The notes: generated from the sequence alone by a model not told the origin. 64,000 nt of DNA from DASWZN01 sp963841635 (GCA_963841635.1 CAWJDO010000003.1:1525494-1589493), one strand, 5' to 3'. Positions 4,896-12,911 are shown, counted from the stretch's first letter. Numbers and translations are program-made.

Positions 4896-6449
4896 ATGGC
4901 CAACAAGACGCTGTTCGCAAGCCTTCGGGATGCATTGATTCCGCAAACCAATACCGTGAACTCCGAGAAGGCACCGGCCTACGCGCTCGAGCCGAAGCAG
5001 GCCCTCGCGCAGTATGCCGCAACCGGCTGTTTCGGACGGACCTTTTACGCAACCGCCGATGAGCAACTGGCGCGGGTCCTCGAGCTGTGCGATGCCGTGG
5101 ACCCCGGGTTCGTCGCGCGCGTGGCCATCTACAGCCGGTCGCAGTCGTTCATGAAGGACATGCCGGCGTTGCTGTGCGCGTGGCTTTCCGCACGCGAGTC
5201 GCGGCTGCACGAATCCGTGTTCGCGCGGGTGATTGACAACGCGCGCATGCTGCGGACGTACGTGCAGATCCTCCGGTCCGGAGTCGTTGGCCGGAAGTCG
5301 TTGGGAACCGCTCCCAAGCGACTGGTGCGCGAGTGGCTCGCCAGCCGCGACGAGGAAGTCCTCTTCGGCTCCTCGGCCGGGCAGAGCCCGTCGCTTTCCG
5401 ACATCGTAAAGATGGTCCACCCGAAGCCGGCGGGACCGAAGCGGGAAGCGTTCTACGGCTACATGCTGGGCCGGCCTTACGACGCGAATGCCTTGCCGGC
5501 GCTGGTGATGCAGTTCGAGCAGTTCAAGGCCGGTGAAGCGGCGAATGTTCCGGATCTTCCGTTCATGCTGCTGTCGGCACTGCCGCTCGCCCAGAAGGAT
5601 TGGGCAGCGATCGCGAAGAACGCTTCGTGGCAGACCACGCGCATGAACCTGAACACGTTCGCGCGGCACGGCGTGTTTGAGGAGCCCGGACTGACGAGCC
5701 TCATCGCGGCACGTTTGCGCGACGCGGCCGAGGTTCAGCGGGCGCGGGTGTTCCCGTACCAACTGCTGACGGCCTATCGGAACGTCGATGCGGCCGTTCC
5801 GCAGGAAGTTCGGAACGCTTTGCAGGACGCGCTGGAGCTGGCGGTCGCGAATGTGCCGTCGATCGATGGCCAGGTTGTTGTGTGCCCCGACGTTTCGGGT
5901 TCCATGTCGAGCCCTGTGACGGGTCATCGCGCAGGCTCGACGACGAGCGTGCGGTGCATCGATGTTGCGGCGTTGGTCGCTGCGTCGGCGCTGCGGAAGA
6001 ATCAAGGCGCGACCGTGCTGCCGTTCGAGCAGAAGGTCGTTTCGGTGGATCTGAATTCGCGCGACAGCGTGATGACGAACGCCGGGCGGCTGGCGGCGAT
6101 CGGTGGAGGCGGTACGAACTGCAGCGCTCCGGTTCGTCTTCTGAACCAGCGGAAGGCGAAGGCGGATCTGGTCATCTTCGTCTCGGATAACGAGTCGTGG
6201 GCGGATCAGGGACGCGGCCGCGGGACGGCGTTGCTCGCCGAGTGGTCGGAATTCCGGCAGCGGAATCCGAAGGCTCGCCTGGTTTGCCTGGACATCCAGC
6301 CGAACCAGACCACGCAGGCTGCCGAACGGGCCGACATCCTGAACATCGGGGGCTTCTCCGATCAGGTGTTCGAAGTGATCTCGGCGTTCGCCGCGGGGCA
6401 ACTCGAGGCGGACCACTGGATCGCGCGCATCGAAGCAGTTGCTGTTTGA
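4896..6449 (+). CDS. rsr: Ro60/Rsr-type TROVE-domain RNA-binding protein
   Basis: A 517-residue Ro60 ortholog. Residues about 1-320 form the TROVE HEAT-repeat ring, with the FGRTFYA, RQ/KDMPALLCAWLS and LNTFARHGVF segments typical of the family. Residues about 325-510 form a von Willebrand A domain with an intact MIDAS motif DVSGSMS (D332, S334, S336), then GGGTN and FVSDNESW. Known Ro60 proteins bind Y RNAs on the outer rim and thread misfolded or damaged RNA ends through the ring; bacterial ones work with exonucleases. A GAGG ribosome-binding site lies 9-12 bp upstream. The gene directly follows the tRNA array and precedes five Y-RNA-like units and rtcBA, all on the same strand. Joint transcription is likely because no terminator intervenes. 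Confidence 0.95.
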   Translation: MANKTLFASLRDALIPQTNTVNSEKAPAYALEPKQALAQYAATGCFGRTFYATADEQLARVLELCDAVDPGFVARVAIYSRSQSFMKDMPALLCAWLSARESRLHESVFARVIDNARMLRTYVQILRSGVVGRKSLGTAPKRLVREWLASRDEEVLFGSSAGQSPSLSDIVKMVHPKPAGPKREAFYGYMLGRPYDANALPALVMQFEQFKAGEAANVPDLPFMLLSALPLAQKDWAAIAKNASWQTTRMNLNTFARHGVFEEPGLTSLIAARLRDAAEVQRARVFPYQLLTAYRNVDAAVPQEVRNALQDALELAVANVPSIDGQVVVCPDVSGSMSSPVTGHRAGSTTSVRCIDVAALVAASALRKNQGATVLPFEQKVVSVDLNSRDSVMTNAGRLAAIGGGGTNCSAPVRLLNQRKAKADLVIFVSDNESWADQGRGRGTALLAEWSEFRQRNPKARLVCLDIQPNQTTQAAERADILNIGGFSDQVFEVISAFAAGQLEADHWIARIEAVAV

Positions 6450-6455
6450 AGCGAA

Positions 6456-6521
6456 GGGGCCGAATGCCGGTGGGACTACATTCACAAATGTCTCCCGTCT
6501 CACCAACGCCTTGTCGGCCCC
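6456..6521 (+). ncRNA. Y-RNA-like unit 1 (minimal)
   Basis: The closing stem GGGGCCGA/TCGGCCCC (8 bp) brings together the two conserved family strands: GNCGAATGC on the 5' side and TTGTCG on the 3' side. The interior holds a ACATT/AATGT hairpin preceded by a purine-rich strand, GGTGGGA, that can pair with TCTCACC. There is no tRNA-like module. It starts 7 bp after the ro60 stop codon. Assignment as a Y RNA rests on the Ro60 neighbour and the conserved stem. Confidence 0.75.
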
Positions 6522-6528
6522 AGGGAAT

Positions 6529-6559
6529 GGCCCACGGCCGGTTCGTGACGCCGTGGGCC
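6529..6559 (+). ncRNA. Perfect 10-bp hairpin between Y-RNA units 1 and 2
   Basis: GGCCCACGGC pairs perfectly with GCCGTGGGCC around the loop CGGTTCGTGAC, which contains a T-loop-like TTCG. No T-tract follows, so it is unlikely to be a terminator. It may be a processing element or the remnant of a tRNA-like module. Confidence 0.6.
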
Positions 6560-6571
6560 GGGACGGAATCG

Positions 6572-6634
6572 AGGCCGAATGCCGGCGGGACTACATCTTG
6601 ACACGCTGCGTCTCGTCAAGGACCTTGTCGGCCT
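6572..6634 (+). ncRNA. Y-RNA-like unit 2 (minimal)
   Basis: Closing stem AGGCCGA/TCGGCCT, conserved 5' strand GAATGCCGGCGGGACTACAT and 3' strand CCTTGTCGG. The top is a hairpin CTTGAC/GTCAAG. No T-arm or D-arm sequence. Length 63 nt. Confidence 0.75.
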
Positions 6635-6651
6635 TGCTAAGGGTCGTTTGG

Positions 6652-6755
6652 CTGGCGAATGCCGGCGGGAGTACATGGTCTGGCGGGTTTCGATACTCGC
6701 TCCCGGCCCGCTTCGAAAGAGCGGGTCGGGAAACTCTCGTCAATCTTGTCGCCAG
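6652..6755 (+). ncRNA. Y-RNA-like unit 3 with partial tRNA-like module
   Basis: Closing stem CTGGCGA/TCGCCAG and second stem CGGGAGT/ACTCTCG. The top carries a T-arm-like hairpin (GCGGG ... TTCGAT ... CTCGC) followed by a 12-bp hairpin at 6699-6731 with loop TCGAAAG, in the position of a capped acceptor stem. No D arm is seen. Confidence 0.75.
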
Positions 6756-6764
6756 TTTGAGAGG

Positions 6765-6865
6765 CCTGCGGCGAATGCAGGAGGAACTACATGGGCCTTC
6801 CGGTTCGAATCCGCTCTGCTCCAAAAGAGCAAGGCAAATGTTTCTCCACCGATTGTCGTCGCAGG
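6765..6865 (+). ncRNA. Y-RNA-like unit 4 with T-arm and acceptor-like hairpins
   Basis: Closing stem of 10 bp (CCTGCGGCGA/TCGTCGCAGG), then GGAGGAA/TTTCTCC and ACAT/ATGT, the same inner helix as unit 5. The top has a T arm CGG-TTCGAAT-CCG and a TGCTC-CAAAA-GAGCA hairpin, the T-arm then acceptor order of a permuted tRNA module. The D arm is missing. Confidence 0.8.
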
Positions 6866-6881
6866 TCAGCGTATTTGGATG

Positions 6882-7000
6882 TTGGCGGCGAATGCCGAAG
6901 GAACTACATCTGTCCCCGGTTCGAATCCGGGCTGCTCCAACGCAACGGGGCAGTAGCTCAGTGGGTAGAGCGATGTTTCTTCACCGTTTGTCGCCGCCGA
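6882..7000 (+). ncRNA. Y-RNA-like unit 5 with complete permuted tRNA-like module
   Basis: The 10-bp closing stem TTGGCGGCGA/TCGCCGCCGA is followed by GAAGGA/TTCTTC and ACATC/GATGT. The apical module reads in order: T arm CCCGG-TTCGAAT-CCGGG (6915-6931), acceptor stem CTGCTCC/GGGGCAG capped by AACGCAAC (6932-6953), TA, and D arm GCTC-AGTGGGTA-GAGC (6956-6971). That is a tRNA cut at the anticodon arm and rejoined across the acceptor end; the Y stem takes the place of the anticodon arm. This is the architecture reported for bacterial YrlA RNAs. It ends 24 bp before rtcB. Confidence 0.88.
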
Positions 7001-7024
7001 TTGCCAGAATGAGAGGAGATCAAG

Positions 7025-8257
7025 ATGCCGGAAACCACTTACAACGTGATTGCGCCGGAGACTGGCGTGCCGGTCAAGGCCTGGACGAAAGGCGTCCCCC
7101 TGGAGGACGCGGCCCGCAAGCAGCTCCTGAATGCCGCGCAGCTCCCCTTCGTCTTCAAGTGGATCGCCGCCATGCCGGACGTGCATTGGGGAATCGGCGC
7201 CACCGTCGGAAGTGTGATCCCGACCAAAGGGGCCATCACTCCCGCCGCCGTGGGTGTGGACATCGGTTGCGGCATGATGGCCGTCGAGACCAGCCTGAAC
7301 GCGCGCGATCTCCCCGACAATCTGAAGGGAATTCGCACGGCGATTGAAGCGGCCGTGCCGCACGGTCGGACGAACCACGGCGGAGCGGGCGACCGCGGAG
7401 CGTGGCATGACATTCCGGCGCGCAACCGGGAGGTCTGGATGGCAGACCTGGAGGCTCGCTACGATGCGATCCTGGTGAAGCATCCCAAGCTGGGCCGTGG
7501 CAATCACGCGAACCACCTCGGCACGCTCGGAACCGGCAATCACTTCATCGAGGTCTGCCTGGATGAGTCGGACGTTGTCTGGTTTATGCTGCACAGCGGG
7601 TCGCGCGGAGTCGGCGATCGCATGGGGAGCTACTTCATCGACCTGGCCCGGAAGGACATGAAGCGGTTCTTCGTCAATTTGCCGGACGTCGACTTGGCCT
7701 ATTTTCCCGAGCGCACCGAGCACTTCGACGACTACGTCGAGGCCGTGGAATGGGCGCAGGACTACGCGCAGCGGAACCGCGATCTGATGATGGAACAGAC
7801 CATCGGGGCAGTCCGCAACGCCGGCGAGGTGCCTCCCTTCAGCGCGGAGTTGAAGGCCATCAACTGCCACCACAACTATGTGGCCCGCGAATCGCATTAC
7901 GGCGAAAATGTTCTGGTCACGCGCAAGGGCGCGGTGCGGGCACGCGAGGGCGATATGGGGATCATTCCCGGAAGCATGGGAGCGCGCTCCTACATTGTGC
8001 GCGGCAAAGGCAACCCGGAGAGCTTCTCGAGTTGCAGCCACGGCGCCGGGCGCGCCATGTCGCGCAACGAGGCAAGGCGTCGATTTACAGTAGAGGATCA
8101 CGTGCGAATGACGGAAGGCGTAGAGTGCCGGAAGGACGAGGACGTGATCGATGAAACTCCGGCTGCCTACAAGTCGATCGATGCGGTAATGGCGGCGCAG
8201 GCGGATCTGGTGGAGATCGTCCACACGCTCCGCCAGGTGGTTTGCGTGAAAGGGTAA
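7025..8257 (+). CDS. rtcB: RNA-splicing ligase RtcB
   Basis: A 410-residue protein, close to the 408 of E. coli RtcB. It joins RNA ends carrying 2',3'-cyclic phosphate or 3'-phosphate to 5'-OH ends using GTP and Mn2+. Metal and nucleotide residues are intact: DIGCGM (D79, C82), HSGSRG, the NCHHNY segment, GSMGARSY, and SSCSHGAGRAMSR, where H339 corresponds to the histidine that forms the GMP adduct. The ATG follows a GAGAGGAG ribosome-binding site. In the same strand and run as the Y RNAs and rtcA, it matches the known rsr-Y RNA-rtcBA operon form. Broken tRNAs are its best-known substrates. Confidence 0.97.
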   Translation: MPETTYNVIAPETGVPVKAWTKGVPLEDAARKQLLNAAQLPFVFKWIAAMPDVHWGIGATVGSVIPTKGAITPAAVGVDIGCGMMAVETSLNARDLPDNLKGIRTAIEAAVPHGRTNHGGAGDRGAWHDIPARNREVWMADLEARYDAILVKHPKLGRGNHANHLGTLGTGNHFIEVCLDESDVVWFMLHSGSRGVGDRMGSYFIDLARKDMKRFFVNLPDVDLAYFPERTEHFDDYVEAVEWAQDYAQRNRDLMMEQTIGAVRNAGEVPPFSAELKAINCHHNYVARESHYGENVLVTRKGAVRAREGDMGIIPGSMGARSYIVRGKGNPESFSSCSHGAGRAMSRNEARRRFTVEDHVRMTEGVECRKDEDVIDETPAAYKSIDAVMAAQADLVEIVHTLRQVVCVKG

Positions 8258-8311
8258 ACCGTTCGGCTCAAGATCCTGTTTCCTGGGAGATTGAGCCCGG
8301 GAGACAGGGTC

Positions 8312-9328
8312 ATGATTCGGATTGACGGATCGTTCGGGGAAGGCGGCGGACAAATCCTGCGCACCGCGGTGGGCCTCTCCCAGGCGACGGGGAAGGCCTT
8401 CCGCATTGAGAAGATTCGCGCAGGCCGTGAGCGGCCGGGGTTGCTGCGCCAGCATTTGACAGCCGTCCTGGCCGCTACCGAAGTCGGCGGCGCCGAGGTT
8501 GAAGGCGCGGTCCTCGGGTCAACCGCTCTGACCTTCGCTCCGGGTAAGGTCCGCGCGGGCGATTATCGGTTCAGCGTGGGAACGGCAGGCAGCGGCACGC
8601 TCGTTTTTCAGACGGTTCTTCCGGCCCTCATGCTGGCGCCCGAACCGAGCCGCATCGTGATCGAAGGAGGGACGCACAACACAGCGGCGCCCCCGTTCGA
8701 TTTCCTGGCGCGGACGTTTCTGCCGCTGCTGGAGCGGATGGGGCCGAAGGTGCGACTCGAATTCGAGCGCTACGGGTTCTATCCGGCAGGTGGCGGCCGT
8801 TTTTGCGCGGCGATCGAGCCCTGCGCCGCGCTCAAGCCCCTGCACTTGGGAGAGCGCGGCGAAATCGTCTCGCGGGTCATTACCGCTGTAGTCGCCAATC
8901 TGCCTGGCCACCTCGCTCTGCGCGAGATCGAGACGGTAGCGGGCATGCTCAACTGGAGCAAGGACTGCGGCAAGATCGATCAAACCCGCAACTCGGCCGG
9001 TCCCGGCAACGTGGTGATGGTCGAGATCGGAAGCGCGGAAGTGACGGAGATCTTCTCCGCCTTCGGCCAGCTCGGTGTGAGCGCCGAGAAGGTGGCTTCG
9101 ACGGCCGCGCGCGATGCGCGGGAATACCTGGTGTCTCGGGCCGCCGCCGGCGAACATCTGACCGATCAGTTGCTGCTCCCTCTCGGGCTGGCCGGAGCCG
9201 GGTCGTTCACGGCCGAGAAGATCAACATGCACGCGCGGACGAACATGGCCGTGATTTCGGAGTTCCTGCCGGTGCGGTTCGAGACCAGCCAGGAGGACCA
9301 TTTCACGAGAGTCAGCGCCGCGCAGTAG
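8312..9328 (+). CDS. rtcA: RNA 3'-terminal phosphate cyclase RtcA
   Basis: A 338-residue protein of the RtcA family, which converts RNA 3'-phosphates to 2',3'-cyclic phosphates through a covalent His-AMP intermediate. The N-terminal GSFGEGGGQILRTA signature, the later LTFAPG segment and the C-terminal GEHLTDQLLLPL with the nucleophilic His (H282) are all present. The ATG at 8312 starts the conserved MIRIDGS sequence; an in-frame TTG at 8291 is less likely. It lies 54 bp after rtcB on the same strand, with no terminator between, so the two are probably one transcript. Its product feeds or protects ends for RtcB. Confidence 0.95.
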   Translation: MIRIDGSFGEGGGQILRTAVGLSQATGKAFRIEKIRAGRERPGLLRQHLTAVLAATEVGGAEVEGAVLGSTALTFAPGKVRAGDYRFSVGTAGSGTLVFQTVLPALMLAPEPSRIVIEGGTHNTAAPPFDFLARTFLPLLERMGPKVRLEFERYGFYPAGGGRFCAAIEPCAALKPLHLGERGEIVSRVITAVVANLPGHLALREIETVAGMLNWSKDCGKIDQTRNSAGPGNVVMVEIGSAEVTEIFSAFGQLGVSAEKVASTAARDAREYLVSRAAAGEHLTDQLLLPLGLAGAGSFTAEKINMHARTNMAVISEFLPVRFETSQEDHFTRVSAAQ

Positions 9329-9507
9329 GCGTGCGACTGTCGGAGTGCTACAAGCGCACCGGGCCGATCCGCACCCTGATCGAGTTCAGTTGAGTGCCTG
9401 GCACATTGGACGCGATCACCTCCCCCGCCGCTGCCAGCCGGTGCCTTGCACGTCATTTGTGCCGCACTGCAAAGAGACAACCGGCTTTCGATCGGCGCCC
9501 GGCTTAG

Positions 9508-9786
9508 CATCGTAGCTCACGTAACAAGCATGCGCAGGCCACGCGCGCTGACGTCCGCGACCGTGAGTTGCGTTTGCTGGGCCGCTACGGCAGGCTGGAG
9601 ACGATTCGGTTGTCGAACGTCAGGGTTGTGGCGGCCGGCCGTAACCGCAGCGTCGCCACGTTCCGCGTGCGGTGGTACAGGAGCGCCGGAGGCAGGGACT
9701 ATTCGGGCGGTGACTCGGAAAGGATGCAACTCGTTCACGACGGTAACGGCTGGCAAATCGTCTCCGGGCACTCCGGGCACGAGTGA
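9508..9786 (+). pseudogene. C-terminal remnant of an NTF2-like secreted protein
   Basis: An open frame without a normal start codon, preceded by a stop at 9505, encodes about 92 residues. The latter part (FRVRWYRSAGGRDYSGGD, MQLVHDGNGWQIVSG) resembles the last strands of a SnoaL/NTF2-like domain as found in many bacterial proteins. The N-terminal part of such a protein is missing, so this is probably a truncated remnant. A TTG at 9568 could start a 72-residue product. Function unknown. Confidence 0.4.
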
Positions 9787-9805
9787 GGGTTGCCGCTCCG
9801 CGACT

Positions 9806-9837
9806 AGCACCGAACCGCGACCGTAAGGGAGCGGACC
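9806..9837 (+). repeat. Dispersed intergenic repeat, family A copy 1
   Basis: About 32 bp reading roughly CACCGAACCGCGACCG then TAAGGGAGCGGACC. Eight diverged copies lie between genes in this window, in both orientations. The CCGC/GCGG ends can pair weakly. Function unknown. Confidence 0.7.
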
Positions 9838-9841
9838 CGCC

Positions 9842-10489
9842 TCAGAGCGTGCGCACCAGGGCGCTGGCGCCGTTCCAGAGGATCTGCAAGCCGATGCACA
9901 CCAGCAGAAACGCCGAGAGGCGCATGATTACGGTCGTGCCGGTGGGCCCGAGGAGCGTCACGGTCCGGTCGGAGAAGGCGTAGCAAAGGAACACCGAGAG
10001 CGAGAGCACCAGTGCGGCAAGGATCGCCGCAAGCAGGCCAAACAGGAGCCGGACGCCGCCCGGATGCGGCGCGTTGGCGCCCAGAGTGACGGCCGCGGCG
10101 ATCGAGCCGGGTCCCACCGTGAGGGGCAGCGTCAGGGGGTAAAAGGCCTTCCGCAGCAGGCCGGCGCCGGCGGTGCGCTTGATCTCCTTGCGGTCTTCCG
10201 GATCCTCGCTCTTAAGCAGCGCCCAGCCCGCGGAAATCACCACCAGACCTCCTCCCACCTGCACAATCGGCAGCGAGATTCCGAAGAAAGAGAGAACGTG
10301 GGAGCCAATCAGGATGGATCCGAGCAGCAGGAAGAAGCTGTTCCTGGCCACGCCCCAGGAGAGCGTCCTTCTCTGCGGCCGCGTGGCGTCGCGCGTCAGC
10401 GCGAGAAAAACCGGCGCGCCGCCGAGGGGGTTCACGATCGGGAACAGCGTGGTCACGATGACGATGATCGTTCCGAGAAACTCCGCCAT
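9842..10489 (-). CDS. MarC-family integral membrane protein
   Basis: A 215-residue polytopic protein of the MarC/UPF0056 family. The N-terminal FPIVNPLGGAPVFLAL signature, GSHVLSFFGISLPIVQVGGGLVV in the second and third helices, and the PLTVGPGSIAAAVTLGA repeat of the same fold are all visible. About six transmembrane helices can be drawn. Despite the name, the family's role is not established: an early link to multiple antibiotic resistance was withdrawn. It is convergent with the rtcA side and shares no clear operon with it; the neighbouring gene on the same strand (10550-10882) ends 60 bp upstream. Confidence 0.9.
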   Translation of the reverse strand: MAEFLGTIIVIVTTLFPIVNPLGGAPVFLALTRDATRPQRRTLSWGVARNSFFLLLGSILIGSHVLSFFGISLPIVQVGGGLVVISAGWALLKSEDPEDRKEIKRTAGAGLLRKAFYPLTLPLTVGPGSIAAAVTLGANAPHPGGVRLLFGLLAAILAALVLSLSVFLCYAFSDRTVTLLGPTGTTVIMRLSAFLLVCIGLQILWNGASALVRTL

Positions 10490-10549
10490 GATGTGTCCTC
10501 CGCCTCAGGCCGGCTTCTCCGGTTTCGGTCCTGCTCCGTCAGGCATGAT

Positions 10550-10882
10550 CTACTTGTCCAGGGCTGCAAAGTCGAACTGGCCGAGCAGAAACGGCCTGGA
10601 GATGGGCGGCCGCGAGTTGGCTGGATCGACTGGGTAGGGCGCCCGGGTCAGAGTTGGATAGCCCCAGATCTTGCCGGTTCGCAAGTCCACAACCACCTTG
10701 CCGAGTTGCTCCCGCGAACCATCGGGAGCGCGCAGCGAGTAGACGCCCGGTTCGACGTACAAGTCCGAAGCGGACACGTCGGCATGAGCGGGTGGAGGAC
10801 TCAGAAAGGGACGCAGTGCGATCCCCCCGAGGAACAGGGCAATCAGGGACAAAGCAATCTTGGTGTACCGGTCTTGGGCCAT
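10550..10882 (-). CDS. Small secreted or membrane-anchored protein of unknown function
   Basis: A 110-residue protein with an N-terminal hydrophobic helix (IALSLIALFLGGIAL, about residues 8-22) that could be a signal peptide or anchor, then a soluble region with GKVVVDLRTGKIWGYPTL. That phrase resembles small Acidobacteria and Proteobacteria proteins that carry a 'hypothetical exported' label; I do not recognise a named family. The start at 10882 gives a charged MAQDRYTK N terminus directly before the hydrophobic stretch; an ATG at 10930 would add 16 unlikely residues. Confidence 0.65.
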   Translation of the reverse strand: MAQDRYTKIALSLIALFLGGIALRPFLSPPPAHADVSASDLYVEPGVYSLRAPDGSREQLGKVVVDLRTGKIWGYPTLTRAPYPVDPANSRPPISRPFLLGQFDFAALDK

Positions 10883-10989
10883 GATTCCAGGAGTATACAC
10901 GAACGGCCTGACCGGCATCCGCGCGCTCAAAACGACAATCCGAGGCCGCTCGAAACCTTGAGGTCCCGGATGCTGAATACGGTCGGACG

Positions 10990-12762
10990 GGAAACATCCG
11001 GCGGGTCCACGATGTCGGCGAGCGCAGCAGGTAGTAGCCCAGCAGCGGAATGAAGGTCATCGAGACCAGCCGCGAGGAGACCAGGGCCGCTGTCATCACG
11101 ATCGGCAGGCTGCGGATGAAGTCGCCCGTGGAGCCGGGCAGCATGGCCAGGGGAAGGTACGCAATGATGTTGGTCGCGGTGGCATACAGGATGGCGCGGG
11201 CCAGCCGCGTGGGGCCGAGCCAGGCCGCGATCAAGGGCGGGTGGCCGGCGGCCAACTCGCGCTTGATGGCGTCGTTGGCCACCACCGGATCGTCTACCAG
11301 CAAGCCCAGGGCGATGATCAGCGAGGCGATGGAGACCTGTTGGAGGTCCACCCCGGCCATGTACGACATGCCGAACGTCATGGTCAGGGTGATGGGAATG
11401 GAGAGGGCCATCAGCAGCGCCGAACGCCACTCCCAGAAGCCCAGCAGCGCCACCAGCACCACCAGCGCGATGGCCTCGTAGAGCGCCTCCATGAAGAGGT
11501 CACGTTTTCTTTCACCTGCAGCGGCTGGTCCGAGGTGCGCACCATGATCAGGTCGGGCGGCAGCAGGGTCTTCAGGACGGCCAGGCGCTGGTCCACCGCC
11601 ACGCCGAACTTCTGGATCTGCTCTCCGGCCCGCATGTACACCGCCAGCGTGATGGCGCGGTCGCGGTGCGAGCGCCCGTCCTTGTCCACCCAGATGTAGT
11701 AGTTCAGGAAATCGGCAGGCGCCCGGTAGGTGCGGCTGATGTCAACCAGATCGCGCAGATATACGGGAGCGCCCACCGCCGAGCGGCTCACCACCACGTC
11801 GCCGATGGATTGGGCGTCCTCGAAGTTGCCCGAGGGATCCAGGCGCACCTGCTCGGTCCCGGTTCGCAGGATGCCTCCCGGCAGCGTGATGTTGCGCGCG
11901 TTCAGGGCACGCGACAGATCGGACAGTTGCAAGCCGTAGGAGGCCAGGCGTTCCTGCGAGTAGTTCAGATAGATGGTCTGGGGCTGCACGCCCCGGCGTT
12001 CCAGCCGGGAGGTCTGGGCGACGCCCAGAAGGCTGCGGCCGATCAGATCCGTGTAGCGGTCCATTTCCGCGTACGAATACTTGGCCCCGGCCACCTGCTG
12101 GAGCTTCTGCTCGACCTCGCCGGCATCGCGGACAATGATGAGCGGCCAGATGTCCGGGTTGATCTCACCGGGCTGCAAGCGGCCGGCCAGATAGCGCTTG
12201 ACGTATTCTGCGATCTTCTCGTCGTCGAGCGGGGAGCTTCCGTCCAGCCCTATGAACCCGCGGCCGCGCACGGGGGCGGAGCGCTTCAGCACGCCATCCT
12301 TTTCGGCACTGCTTTGAAAGGGCGCAACCGCTCTCCCAGCCGCATTCCGCGACGCTCCCAGGGGATAGCAGAACACCAGGCTGACCGCGTCCGGCCGCGA
12401 CCGCCCTGGAGCGCCGCGGGTCTGGCGGATCGCCTGCTCGATGGCCTGCGCGGGCACCCGCACCTCGAGCGCGTCCGCGCTGGGACTGGCTAGAGTCAGC
12501 ATCAGGGCCGCCTTCTCCTCGTAGCGCCGCAGCAATACACGCAGCTTCTCCCGTTCGGCCTCCTGCTCCGCCGTCTGGGCCTCCAGCAGCGCGCGCGCTT
12601 CGGCCAGCTTGCGGTACTCGGCGCCGATCTCGATCTGCACCTGCTGCCCGGCGTCCGTGCGGGCCAGGTCCGCCTGTTTGGCAGTGGTTCGCAACTGCTC
12701 GATCTTGTGACGCTTCTGCCCCCAGTCGAACCGTTGCCACTCACGTGCGATTCTGATCCCAA
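10990..12762 (-). pseudogene. Decayed TolC / RND efflux pump fusion
   Basis: Reading on the minus strand, the first about 100 residues match the C-terminal coiled coil of a TolC-type outer membrane protein (QKRHKIEQLRTTAKQADLAR, then long heptads). They then run directly into the periplasmic porter domain of an RND transporter (LQPGEINPDIWPL, YLRDLVDISRTYRAP). Near 11505 a one-base deletion shifts the frame: LQVKENV continues in the other frame as LFMEALYEAIALVVLVALLG. That second piece holds the conserved transmembrane region (GLLVDDPVVANDAIKRE) and stops resembling the family after GYYLLRSP near 10990. So an internal deletion fused two genes and the product is also frameshifted and truncated. 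Confidence 0.82.
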
Positions 12763-12880
12763 CCTATTGAAACAAAAAGCGCGGTTGAGTGGGTGGCGCC
12801 AGAATTCCTGCTAGGTTCGGCGGGCCTTTGCCCTGGAGCGGAGTCCCTATCGTTTACCGCCTGCTGGCGCGCGCGGTTCG

Positions 12881-12911
12881 GAACGGAGCCGCGACCGCGA
12901 GGGAGCGGACC
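12881..12911 (+). repeat. Dispersed intergenic repeat, family A copy 2
   Basis: Same family as 9806-9837: core GAGCCGCGACCGCGAGGGAG. Lies 66 bp before the SARP-type regulator. Confidence 0.65.

Noticed and set aside
6529..6559. Terminator after ro60
   Set aside because: The stem is strong but no T-tract follows, and the Y-RNA units continue beyond it.
6456..6900. CRISPR-like array: five copies of a GAATGCCGGCGGGACTACA-type motif at about 80-120 bp spacing
   Set aside because: Repeats are not identical, spacing varies, and each repeat pairs with a matching TTGTCG strand downstream. This is a set of structured RNAs, not a CRISPR.
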